A model generated the notes under the pieces. The model was not told the DNA's origin, made no database searches, and saw nothing but the letters and a program-made list of their open reading frames with translations. This document shows, piece by piece, positions 50,573 to 59,999 of a stretch of 64,000 nucleotides of DNA (position 1 is the stretch's first letter; each line of letters begins with the position of its first letter). A program made the position numbers and the translations under genes. Origin of the DNA: Eublepharis macularius (lineage: Eukaryota; Chordata; Lepidosauria; Squamata; Eublepharidae); contig NC_072792.1 in assembly GCF_028583425.1 (NCBI RefSeq), forward strand, positions 160,214,676 through 160,278,675. Reading direction: 5' to 3'.

Positions 50573-50582
50573 CAACTTTTAT

Positions 50583-50765
50583 CGCATTGCTTTATATCTT
50601 GTAATCCACTTTGTGTTTATTTTGCCTTAGATTGGTTGTTCTAACTCTGTAAACCTTGTCCAATTGCACTGTTCATTGTTTGTCTTATGCTGTCTGATTA
50701 CACTGCTTTATAATCCAGTAATCCACCTAGAGTCTGAGTGAGACAGGCAGACCATAAAGTTAATT
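50583..50765 (+). repeat. LINE 3'-tail repeat, diverged
   Basis: CTTGTAATCCACTTTGTGTT and GTAATCCACCTAGAGTCTGA then GACCATAAAGTTAATTAATT suggest another diverged LINE tail. Family uncertain. Confidence 0.4.
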
Positions 50766-50822
50766 AATTAAAACCTTGTTGTGGCTTCATTGTCTTTGTT
50801 TTTCTAGAAGTTAGATTCTCTG

Positions 50823-50839
50823 AGAGGAAGGCACATCTC
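50823..50839 (+). repeat. L1 target-site duplication, left copy
   Basis: AGAGGAAGGCACATCTC, identical to 56996-57012. It directly abuts the T-run that is the complement of the L1 A tail. Confidence 0.95.
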
Positions 50840-51547
50840 TTTTTTTTTTTTGAAATTTTTTTTATTGGGTTAGGATCAATTATTTTCACATTACAATCAA
50901 TTCTCCCATTTCCCAATTTCTAACCCCCTCCCTTTCCCCCCCCTTTTTGTTGACTTCCAACAGTTTTCCAACCCTTTGTCCCTTTTCCCTTACTCTATCT
51001 AACAAATATATATTCTCCCTTTATTCTAAGCAATAATTCTTTAACTATTTTTGATACTCTGTACCCTAACTTTGAGTCCCTTTTTCCATGTTGGATAAAC
51101 AATTTATCCCCTTTTTCATAATTTCAAATATTTCTATAGATCATAAACCATATAAACCATACATTCATATAAGTCAACCAATTTAACTTATGCTCTATGT
51201 GTTACTCATTCTACATATCTTCTTCTTTCTGCTTTAGTTATATTTAATTACATTACTGTTTTTGTTCCCCTTCAATTATAAATCTATATAACTATCATCA
51301 TATAATATCAATCAATTTGACTCATATATATCTTCAGATAAACTTATTCAGTTTGGTACATTATACAAATTTTACCAAAAATAATATTAATTAGTCAGAC
51401 CTTATGATTAATCCTTATAGTTAGTTATTTTCTATCAATATTCTATATATTATTCTACATATAATCTAATGGCACAACTGCTTAGAAATTTTCATTTACC
51501 TCTTCGCCCCCCCGGTAAAGTCACCCCCCTCTGCGTTTTATTGTATT

Positions 51548-54412
51548 TCAATAGTTCTCAAACTGCCACAGTTCTCCTCCCACCTCCCATTTCTTCACCA
51601 AATATTGTTTCAGCTTCTCCCAGTCTGTGTTGAACTGTCCTGGGTCAAGGTTTCTCAATTTTCTTGTCATTTTGTCCGTTTCCGCCATATACAGCAATTT
51701 GTAAATCCAGTCTTCAATAGTTGGCACTTCTTGTACTTTCCATTTTTGCGCATACAAAAGTCTAGCTGCTGCTGTCATGTAAAATAACAATGTCCTGTGT
51801 TGAGCTGGAATGCCCTCCATTCCCAAGTTCAGTAGCAGGAGTTCTGGGTTCTTATTAATTTGAAATTGTAAAATCTCACTTATTACTTTTATTATTTCCC
51901 CCCAGTACTGCCTAGCTACCTCACACGTCCACCACATATGATACAGGGAACCCTCATGTTTTTTACATTTCCAGCATTTGTTAGAGGTGTTCAAATTCCC
52001 TAGCGCAATCTTCTTTGGTGTCATGTACCAACGATAAATCATTTTGTAAATGTTCTCTTTGATATTAGTACACGTCGTAGTCTTCATTATAGTCTTCCAC
52101 AAGTATTCCCATGCCTCCATTGTTATTTCTTTATTGAAATTTATGGCCCACTTCACCATTTGTACTTTAACTGTTTCATCTTCAGTATACCATTTCAACA
52201 GTACTTGGTATACCTTAGAAATTTCCTTCTTGTCATCTTTTAAAAGTGTCTGCTCTAGTTCCGAATTCTCTGTTCTTATGCCTCCCTTTGCAGAGTCCGA
52301 ATTGTAGAGATCTCTGATCTGTCTGTACTGAAACCAGTCATAATTTGGTGATAACTCGTCCTGTGTCTTTATTTTAAGTTTAGAAGATTCTATTCGGGTT
52401 ATCTCCTTGTAAGTTAAACACTGTTGCTCAGTATCGACAGCTCTCGGATCTATTACCTCATATGGAACCACCCACAGGGGGGTTCCTTCTTGTAAATAGT
52501 CTCTGTACTTCTTCCAGGTTGCATATAGGCTTCTCCGTATATAATGATGTAAGAACATCGAATTCGCTTTTACTTTGTCATACCATAGATATGCATGCCA
52601 TCCAAATATTTTTTTATATCCCTCTAGGGCCAATAATTTCTTATTCTTCAGCGTCATCCAATCTTTCAACCACACTAGGCAGATTGCGTCGTAGTAAAGT
52701 CTTAGATTGGGCAGTTGCATTCCGCCTCTTTCTTTTGCATCTTGTAGAACTTTCATTTTCACTCGAGGCTTCTTGCCTGCCCAGACAAAATCTGATATTT
52801 TCCTCTGCCATTTTTCGAACTGCTTAGAGTCCCGAATAATTGGTATTGTCTGTAGCAAAAACATTACTCTTGGTAACACATTCATCTTAACTGCTGCAAT
52901 CCTTCCCAACCATGACAAATTCAATCTATTCCATTTAATCAGATCTCGCTCTATCTGAGTCCATAATTTTTCATAGTTATTTTTGAATAGATCTATGTTC
53001 TTAGCCGTCAGTTCAATTCCCAAATATTTCACCTTACTTGTTACTTCACAATCTGTTATTTCCATTAGCAATTGTTGTTTTTGCTTAGTCATATTTTTAC
53101 ATAATATCTTTGACTTCTTTTTATTAATATAAAAACCTGCCAAATCTCCAAACTCCTTGATCTTGTCTATCACTTTTGGCATATTCTCCATTGGGTCCTC
53201 TACAATTAACATTATATCGTCCGCAAATGCTCTGACCTTATAAGAAAAGTCCTTTATTTTTATTCCCCGAATTTCTTCGTCTTGTCGTATTTGTATCATC
53301 AGGATCTCCAATACCAAAATGAATAACAGCGGAGACAACGGGCAACCTTGTCTTGTTCCTTTACTTATAGTCAGTTTCTTAGTCGTCTCGTCATTCACTA
53401 CAATTGCTGCATTCTGGTCTCTGTAAATTTCCTTAATTGCTCTTATGAATCTTTCTCCCATTTGTAGCTTTTCCATAGTGGCAAACATAAAGTCCCAGTT
53501 TAAATTGTCAAACGCTTTTTCAGCATCAACAAAGAAGAAACCAACCTCTTTATCACAACGCTTATCATAATATTCAATAGCATTGATCACTGTCCTTAAA
53601 TTGTCTCTAATTTGTCTATCTGGCAAAAAGCCTGCTTGTTCCTCCTCAATAACTTCCGAAAGCCATCCCTTCACTCTCTCCGCCAGTATCTTCGCAAAAA
53701 TTTTATAGTCATTATTAAGTAGCGATATAGGTCGGTAGTTTTTCACATTAGTCAGATCTTGACCCTCTTTGGGGATCAATGATATGTTAGCTTCGTTCCA
53801 AGTATCTGGAGTCCATTGAGCCTTTAAAACTCCATTGATCACCTCTTTTAGGAATGGTGCCAGTTCATTGGCCATTACCTTATAGAATTTAGCTGTAAGT
53901 CCGTCTGGCCCTGGCGCCTTTCCTAAATTTGTTGACTGTATTGCCTTTCTTATTTCCTCATCCGTTACTTCATTATTCAATCTATCTCTCCAAGCTTCCG
54001 AAATTACTGGGAGTTTCATTTTATCCAAGTATGTCGCTATTAATTCTTTGTTCACCTCTTTCTTGTTGTACAATTTAGCATAAAATTTGTAGAAGGCTCT
54101 ACTAATGGCTGTCTGTTCCAAATATGTTTTATTATCTTCACATATTTTATTTATAGTTTTCTTTTCCTTTCTTTTTTTCAGTTGCCATGCCAGGTATTTC
54201 CCAGGTTTATTTGCACCTTCAAACGCTTTTTGATTCAGTCTTTTAAGATTCCACTCCAATTCTTTGTTATTCATTGCTGTCAGCTGTTCTTGAAGTATTT
54301 TAATGTCCTGATAAATTTTCTTTTTCCCTGGTCTCTTCTTTAACTGTGTTTCTTTGACTTTTATTTTTTCCACAATCTCCTGTCTCTTCTTTCTTTTTTC
54401 TGGCTCTACCAT
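51548..54412 (-). CDS. L1 ORF2, reverse transcriptase and C-terminal part
   Basis: 954 codons open to the natural stop. RT motifs run in order: KAPGPDGLTAKFY, YRPISLLNNDYKIFAKILA, FFFVDAEKAFDNLNWDFM, GTRQGCPLSPLLF, the catalytic FADD (RAFADDIMLIV), GFYINKKKSKIL and KYLGIEL. Near the C terminus is the L1 zinc-knuckle-like CWKCKKHEGSLYHMWWTC. With the endonuclease part, total length is about 1280 residues, normal for L1 ORF2. The N-terminal ATG given here is only the first ATG in this frame. The natural protein would be fused with the endonuclease part. Confidence 0.93.
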   Translation of the reverse strand: MVEPEKRKKRQEIVEKIKVKETQLKKRPGKKKIYQDIKILQEQLTAMNNKELEWNLKRLNQKAFEGANKPGKYLAWQLKKRKEKKTINKICEDNKTYLEQTAISRAFYKFYAKLYNKKEVNKELIATYLDKMKLPVISEAWRDRLNNEVTDEEIRKAIQSTNLGKAPGPDGLTAKFYKVMANELAPFLKEVINGVLKAQWTPDTWNEANISLIPKEGQDLTNVKNYRPISLLNNDYKIFAKILAERVKGWLSEVIEEEQAGFLPDRQIRDNLRTVINAIEYYDKRCDKEVGFFFVDAEKAFDNLNWDFMFATMEKLQMGERFIRAIKEIYRDQNAAIVVNDETTKKLTISKGTRQGCPLSPLLFILVLEILMIQIRQDEEIRGIKIKDFSYKVRAFADDIMLIVEDPMENMPKVIDKIKEFGDLAGFYINKKKSKILCKNMTKQKQQLLMEITDCEVTSKVKYLGIELTAKNIDLFKNNYEKLWTQIERDLIKWNRLNLSWLGRIAAVKMNVLPRVMFLLQTIPIIRDSKQFEKWQRKISDFVWAGKKPRVKMKVLQDAKERGGMQLPNLRLYYDAICLVWLKDWMTLKNKKLLALEGYKKIFGWHAYLWYDKVKANSMFLHHYIRRSLYATWKKYRDYLQEGTPLWVVPYEVIDPRAVDTEQQCLTYKEITRIESSKLKIKTQDELSPNYDWFQYRQIRDLYNSDSAKGGIRTENSELEQTLLKDDKKEISKVYQVLLKWYTEDETVKVQMVKWAINFNKEITMEAWEYLWKTIMKTTTCTNIKENIYKMIYRWYMTPKKIALGNLNTSNKCWKCKKHEGSLYHMWWTCEVARQYWGEIIKVISEILQFQINKNPELLLLNLGMEGIPAQHRTLLFYMTAAARLLYAQKWKVQEVPTIEDWIYKLLYMAETDKMTRKLRNLDPGQFNTDWEKLKQYLVKKWEVGGELWQFENY

Positions 54413-55304
54413 TTAAGTCCATTAGTATGCCCCTAATTACCGCCTTGTAGGTATCCCAAACCTTGTTGGTTGGTACTTCTTTATTCATGTTATATTGTAT
54501 GAAGAATTTTGTCTCTCTTCTTAACATTTCCAAGTTCTCTCCCTCTTGTAACAAATCCTCATTTATTCTCCATCCTTTCCTTTTTCTCCTTCTCCCCAAT
54601 TTCCACATGATTGGATTATGATCTGAGCCTACCATCGGCATTATTTCCACCTCCTTAGTCCATAACGCTAAGTCTTTTGAGGCCCAGATCATGTCGATTC
54701 TCGATAGTGTAGAATGCCTTGCAGAAAAGAACGTAAATTGTCTACTTTTAGGGTTTTGTCTTCTCCATACATCTTCTAAAGTCTCCTGTTGTATCAATTC
54801 AAAAAAGAGCTTTGGTAACAGTCCTCTTTTCTTTTGTGCCGTTGATGATTTTTTGTCTAGTTCCAAATTTGTCACTCCATTGAAGTCTCCAGCAAGAATT
54901 ATCTGGTCATATGAAAGTTCATCTAGTTGCCTCCTCAAATCCTCAAAGAAGCTTTCTTTTGCTCCGTTAGGTGCATAAACTCCGACTACCAGCACTCTCT
55001 TTAGATTCCATATACATTCCACTGCTATAAATCTGGCTTCCACATCTTTCATTACAAATTTTGGCTGCAGCTCCTCTTTTATATACAACACCACTCCTCT
55101 TTTTTTCTTATTAGAGGCTGCTGCAAAATCATTACCCAATTTTTTCAGTTTCAAATATTTTACATCTTGTTTTCTAATATGGGTCTCTTGCAAACATACA
55201 ATATCACATTTTTGTTTTAATAGCCAGTGGAAAATGCTTTTTCTCTTGTTTGGTGAATTTAGTCCATTTACATTCCAAGATAAAACTTTACATTCCATAT
55301 TCAT
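54300..55304 (-). CDS. L1 ORF2, N-terminal endonuclease part
   Basis: 334 residues starting MNMECKVLSWNVNGLNSPNK. The apurinic-type endonuclease motifs are all present: WNVNGLN, LQETHI, VGVYAPN, ILAGDFNGV, SRIDMIWAS and GSDHNP. The enzyme nicks target DNA for target-primed reverse transcription. The frame ends prematurely at 54300 because of a single +1 shift relative to the downstream RT frame. The shift lies between 54412 and 54300; the likeliest place is the six-base homopolymer at 54396-54401. A sequencing indel cannot be excluded. Confidence 0.9.
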   Translation of the reverse strand: MNMECKVLSWNVNGLNSPNKRKSIFHWLLKQKCDIVCLQETHIRKQDVKYLKLKKLGNDFAAASNKKKRGVVLYIKEELQPKFVMKDVEARFIAVECIWNLKRVLVVGVYAPNGAKESFFEDLRRQLDELSYDQIILAGDFNGVTNLELDKKSSTAQKKRGLLPKLFFELIQQETLEDVWRRQNPKSRQFTFFSARHSTLSRIDMIWASKDLALWTKEVEIMPMVGSDHNPIMWKLGRRRKRKGWRINEDLLQEGENLEMLRRETKFFIQYNMNKEVPTNKVWDTYKAVIRGILMDLNGRARKKKEETGDCGKNKSQRNTVKEETREKENLSGH

Positions 55305-56077
55305 AGTCTTGTTGCTGGTAAGTCTTTTTCATTGTCCCTTAAGAATCGCTCCATCTCTCGCTCAGATCTGATACGCTTTTTAGCCTCTCCAAATTCAAAG
55401 GACACACCTTCTGCTAATTCCCATCTATACCTAATTTTCATGTCCTTCAGAATCTGAATTAGTGCTTTGTATTTTTTCCGATCTAGTAACACCGATCTGG
55501 GTAGGTCCTTCATGATGATAATCGTCTTGCCATCAATCTCCAATGGATCTTGAAACTGTTTAGTCACAATCTTCTCTTTCATATTTCGAGTCGTGAACTG
55601 CACAATCACGTCTCTTGGTAATTTCCTCTGGGTCGCGATTCTTGAATTTACACGATATACCACATCAAGGATAGCCACAACTTCCTCCTCCTCCTTTCCC
55701 AGGTATTCAGCTAACTCCTCAGTCATCTGTTCTTGCGCTGTCTTTCCTTCCACTTCCGGCAAGCCGCGAAATCTCAGCTGCTTCTCCATGTGTTTACTTT
55801 CCGCAACCGCCATTCTTCCCCTCATCAGTCTCATCTCTGTTTGTTGCGTGTCAGCTAAGTTCTCCACCGCACCTTCCACTACTTTGACTCTCTGCTGTGT
55901 CCCTTGCAATTCGTTTTGTATTATTTCCATACCTTTCTTCACTTCTGACAGCTCAGTTTTCACTGTCTGTTTAACCTCTTTAATCAGCTCCAGTTTCGTG
56001 TCCTTAAGTTCTTTAATCACTTCTAAAAGTTTTTTGTCCAAGTTTTCTATTGCCGATTGCCACTCTTTTTTCAACAT
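55301..56077 (-). CDS. L1 ORF1 protein (RNA-binding chaperone)
   Basis: 258 residues from the ATG at 56077 to a TGA at 55303-55301. It has a predicted N-terminal coiled coil (residues about 1-90, heptad-rich: ENLDKKLLEVIKELKDTKLE), then an RRM-like core (LRFRGLPE, RDVIVQFTTRNMKEKI) and a basic C-terminal domain (KKRIRSEREMERFLRDN). This is the L1 ORF1p layout: a trimeric nucleic-acid chaperone that coats L1 RNA. The frame stays open about 80 nt upstream of this ATG without another ATG, so the original start may have been further 5'. The stop overlaps the ORF2 start. Confidence 0.9.
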   Translation of the reverse strand: MLKKEWQSAIENLDKKLLEVIKELKDTKLELIKEVKQTVKTELSEVKKGMEIIQNELQGTQQRVKVVEGAVENLADTQQTEMRLMRGRMAVAESKHMEKQLRFRGLPEVEGKTAQEQMTEELAEYLGKEEEEVVAILDVVYRVNSRIATQRKLPRDVIVQFTTRNMKEKIVTKQFQDPLEIDGKTIIIMKDLPRSVLLDRKKYKALIQILKDMKIRYRWELAEGVSFEFGEAKKRIRSEREMERFLRDNEKDLPATRL

Positions 56078-56995
56078 CGTGGGGCTTGCTTTAGCTCGCT
56101 CCCACGAGTCCGCTCTCTTCCTTAACTCCGTGGCGTAAAATTTAATATCTTTTTAAATTCAAATGTCCCGGTCTTCTTGCAAAAAAAAAAAGGCTTTTAA
56201 AAAGTCCAAAATGTCGGGCGTCTTTTCTCTATGGTTTTTCTATGATTTTTGTAATCCAAAATGGCTTACTTCCTCTTCCGCTGAAGCCGCGACCCTTCCC
56301 CTTTCAAAGATGGCGATTCCCTTCTTCCTGCCCTTCGGCAAGGGCCGCTTCTCTCCAGCAACTCTATTGTTATTACGTACTTCCTGTTTCCCGACTTCCC
56401 ACAGTAGCTCTCGCGATGGTAGATTTTTCTCACAGCTCCGTAACCGCAAGTATTCAAAACAATAGTCCAATTTCTTTAATAACTCCTTAAACTTAGTCTC
56501 TTTTCTTATGCAACTCTTGCCGAGTCTTCCCCTCCTTTTTACTAGCCTGTTGCAGTTTGAAAATCTACTTTAATTCTTCTTTACTTTTTACAATCTGTCC
56601 CGTATCAGAAGATAGTGATCTTTACCTTCTCATTCACTTTCCTTGGGTTGTAATCACTGTTTCAATCTTAATTTCTCCTCTCCACTTCTTTCCCCTTTTG
56701 AAGCTTGGGTACGTAGGTCTTATGCCAACCGCATTGGCCCCGAATCTGCCGCAGAGATCTTAGCCGACCTGTCGCAGGGTGGGACCTCAAGGGTCGGGAG
56801 GGGGCCCATTGCGCAGAGCCCCCCCTCACCCGAGATCAACGCGCCCTGAGGTCTTGAGCGTTCTTTGCCTGCTCTCCGCCTGAGAGCAGTCGGCCGTGGG
56901 CTAAATTTCCCCCGCCGGCCGCTTAAAACGGCAGTCCGGTCAGCTCCGCGAATGGAGCTGCTTCAGACCTCCATGAATCCCAAACCGGAAGTCTC
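56078..56995 (-). promoter_or_regulatory. L1 5' UTR / internal promoter
   Basis: About 0.9 kb, with the first 300 nt strongly CpG-rich (56700-56995), as expected of an internal RNA polymerase II promoter. It holds a poly-pyrimidine run on the sense strand near 56200. No ORF0-like protein is claimed. Confidence 0.6.
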
Positions 56996-57012
56996 AGAGG
57001 AAGGCACATCTC
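56996..57012 (+). repeat. L1 target-site duplication, right copy
   Basis: A perfect 17-bp copy of 50823-50839, abutting the L1 5' end. Confidence 0.95.
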
Positions 57013-57075
57013 AACTGCAAGCCACAGGTATGCATGCACTTGAACTGTAAGACACAATTGTAGCGCTCAACCAAC
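57013..57075 (-). repeat. tRNA-like SINE head fragment beside the L1
   Basis: The minus strand reads GACTGTAGCTCAGTTGGTTG then AGCGC, a good tRNA A box, followed 20 bp on by CAGTTCAAGTGC, a weak B box. Acceptor-stem pairing is not evident, so I call a SINE or tRNA-derived fragment, not a tRNA gene. Confidence 0.4.
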
Positions 57076-57107
57076 TGAGCTACAGTCGGAAAGGAGAGTC
57101 ATCAGAC

Positions 57108-57165
57108 AGTATGTAATCTGCCTTGAGTCTCAGGGAGAAAGGCAGACTATAACGTAAGTGAAATA
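57108..57165 (+). repeat. LINE 3'-tail repeat, short
   Basis: GTAATCTGCCTTGAGTCTCA then GGGAGAAAGGCAGACTATAA; only the terminal part is kept. Confidence 0.55.
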
Positions 57166-58435
57166 AATTGCCCCTCTGTTCTTGCACAAAAGCAGCAGAA
57201 CAACTGCTACCAACTCCCTTCCCACTGCACATTCCACTCCATTTCCAATGCTCCCCACCCCAAACAGGAGTAGCTTTTGAAGGGCTGCAAAAAGAAGAGG
57301 AATGCAGGAACAAACCCTTCTGCCACCCCTTCATGGAAGCCTGGATCCAGCTCACCTTGTTTTACTTTGTACCTTCAGCAATTGCCTATCCAAATAAATG
57401 CAGCTTGTTGTGTTTATATTGCAGCTACTCACTCACACATATCATAACCACATTCATTTTAACATGAAATATTCTATTAAATATTGTTATGGTCATAATG
57501 TTCAGTTATAATGATCAGTTTATTAACCTACCCTGTTCTGGAAGCTGTTACAGAATAAAATAATGAAATATCCAGCAGGCCAGGAAGAGACTTTAAGAAC
57601 AAGGAATAGGGTGTACATAGGGAAGGGGGAGAATTGGATTCAGGTGGTGATCCTGGGTATGAGAATAGGGGTGGTACAAATATATAAGTATTTCCATATT
57701 TGCATCTGTTCAAATGCTGTATGCTTTTTTCATTTTAACTATCTGGAATGCAAGAAATATTTGTCAAGTTTAATTTTCAAACCAAATGTCATTTCAGTTA
57801 AGTTCCCCAAACAGCTAAGTCCCACTGAAGCTTACTGAAGAAGAAACCCAGAAAAGTAGACAATATATGTGGTATGGACTGACGGCTCCTATATAGTAAG
57901 CAACATCACATATAAAGGTATATTTTGACTGCCGTCAGAGCACTGGATTTTAAAATACAAAAGAACTAGCCTTCTAGACCTGACCTGAAGTTTTTTATTT
58001 TTAAGCGATTCAGCTGTCAGCTATTTATCCACATTTTTTGTAGAATTGCTAGTTCTATTGCTTAAAAGATAAGACAATGAAGCCTTATGAATGTGCTATA
58101 TGTTGTAAAAGATTTGGCAATAAAACCAAAGTTCTTTGTACAAGATTAGCTTACAACAGGCTTTGAGCTATGTAAATGTTATTTTAGCAAAGTTTCAAGA
58201 ACACAGTGATTGCAAGAGGATGTGTGATATAGCCATATGACGATTGTTTATGAATCTCTATATAAAATGCTCAGCTGTAGAAAAGTGCATGTGACTACCT
58301 CATGTGTGTACACAGATGCACTCCTGTAAATACTCCCTAGGTCTTGATTTAGTTTCCTTTTGAACAGCTTGGCTTACGTGCCTCCCTTGACTTTCAAAAG
58401 AGATTAATCATGAGCAGAGTTTTGAACTGTTTTGG
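57166..58435. other. Intergenic stretch without recognised features
   Basis: AT-rich sequence between the L1 region and the CR1/L2-like repeat. Short open frames occur on both strands without recognisable protein. I see nothing to annotate. Confidence 0.5.
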
Positions 58436-58439
58436 AATA

Positions 58440-58800
58440 TCAGGGCCAATAAGGCAGCTAACAAATTTAACACATACAAAACACCATCTTAAAAGCCATG
58501 AAAACCAACACATAAATGCAACATTAAAGCCAGAATTTAAAATAGAAAAGATAAAAATATTGGAGAAGGATGAGGGATCACTGAGGGAATGCTAAGCGAA
58601 ACAAATACATTTTCACCCACTGGCAGAAGGTGGCAACAGTAGGAAACTGGTGAATCTCCCTAAGGACAGAGTTCCAGAGTTTTGGTGCCTCTGCTGAGAA
58701 GGTCCTCTCCTGAATTGCCATCTGCCAAATGACAGACTGCTGGGGCACCTGAAGCAGGGACTCTGAAGATGGGGCTGATTCTCTTCAGCAGCAATAGCTG
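58440..58800. mobile_element. CR1/L2-like LINE-derived repeat
   Basis: GAGTTCCAGAGTTTTGGTGC then CTCTGCTGAGAAGGTCCTCT is a phrase typical of old reptile LINE-derived repeats. A similar type, CACTAGGCTGGGGCCAGGAC, occurs near 9354 in ATM intron 1. Family not settled. Confidence 0.45.
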
Positions 58801-59436
58801 CTACTTAGGTCTGTCAAATTACCCATGGAGTCATACTCTCTCCTCCCTCATTGCCCCTCCCACTGAACTCCACCTCATGCATCTCTGAAAGCAGACAGCA
58901 AGGCACCAGAATAATGGTAATTTACAGAATTATCACTGCTTCTTGAGATTCGATTCATTCTTCAAAAGAGCACATTTGATGCAGCTTAACTACATCCTAT
59001 TATGTCACTGCTACTTAAAACTTTTCTGTACTCTCAGATTTCATACTTCATTTGCATGTTAATATGAAATACTACAAACTATTAACTGCCCCCTGGACTA
59101 GGCATGCAATACAATACAAAAAAATGCTCAGGATTGTGATGAATTACCAGCAAGTTTGAGAGGCAAGGTAGCACAGCGAGTGGCTGTTCTGCAATTCCAC
59201 GAATTTCTAGAGGAAGTGGGCTTTCTGGTCCTGTTCTGCTTTTGGGATACAGGCTACATTAAGTTAGAATTGGAGAAAGACGTTGATAGGGAAATGGAAA
59301 ATAACTGGCTTTTGCCATCATGGATCATCATTACTGGAACATCTGAAAAAGTAGGTGGGAATTCAGGGGTTTGGCACAGATGTTCCTTTTCCAGTTCTAC
59401 TTCAGCTTACATTATGAATTTTTGGTACCTGACAGA

Positions 59437-59684
59437 CTGGGCTTTTTTCCAGCAGGAACGCGGTGGAACGGAACCTCTTGAAAATGGTCACATGGTTGGT
59501 GGCCCCGCCCTGATCTCCAGACAGAGGGGAGTTGAGATTGCCCTCCGCGCCACCAAGTGGCACGGAGGGCAATCTAAACTCCCCTGTCTGGAGATCAGGG
59601 GGCGGGGCCACCAGCCATGTGACCATTTTCTCCGAGGGCAACCCACTGAGTTCCACCACCTCTTTTCCCAGAAAAAAAGCCCTG
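59437..59684. mobile_element. hAT-type palindromic MITE, copy 2 (opposite direction)
   Basis: 248 bp with flanking CTGACAGA (59429-59436) and CTGACAGG (59685-59692), 7 of 8 alike. The reverse complement matches copy 1 at 36952-37203: CAGGGCTTTTTTTCTGG end, GGTCACATGGCTGGTGGCCC arm and CCTGATCTCCAGACAG. The internal palindrome is kept. It lies between the L1 and CUL5. Confidence 0.85.
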
Positions 59685-59999
59685 CTGACAGGATTCTATT
59701 ATATTTTGTATTTTATATCACTTATGCTTATAAGCCAAACAAACACCATGTAGCTGATAATGATACAAATGCATATGTGAATGTGCCCCCCATTGTGTTG
59801 CTCATCTAGGTCCTATTACATTTACAATGTGATTTTTCAAGCAGACACGAACATGTAACTCTCATGCTGGCTTGTGTTATAGCAGTGCTTACAAGAACCA
59901 GAATCTTTCATTAAAAAAAAGTTACACTCTAGGATTCTTACTGTAATGAACTGTGTTTAGCAGATGCATTGAATATTTGTTTAGGAAAGGCTCTAGAAA

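Larger units (their letters stand above)
50840..56995 (-). mobile_element. Near-complete L1 LINE (6156 bp) with both ORFs
   Basis: A full-length L1 on the minus strand. It has a CpG-rich 5' UTR (56995-56078), ORF1 (56077-55301), ORF2 (55304-51548, split by one frameshift), a 3' UTR with a G-rich tract, AATAAA at 50866-50861 and a 12-A tail at 50851-50840. It is flanked by a perfect 17-bp direct repeat at 50823-50839 and 56996-57012. The perfect duplication, full length and near-open ORFs argue for a recent insertion between ACAT1 and CUL5. Confidence 0.93.

Noticed and set aside
55593-56138. 181-codon open frame on the plus strand opposite L1 ORF1
   Set aside because: It is the antisense shadow of ORF1; no recognisable domain.
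59156-59809. 217-codon open frame on the plus strand
   Set aside because: It runs through the hAT MITE, begins without an ATG and resembles no protein.
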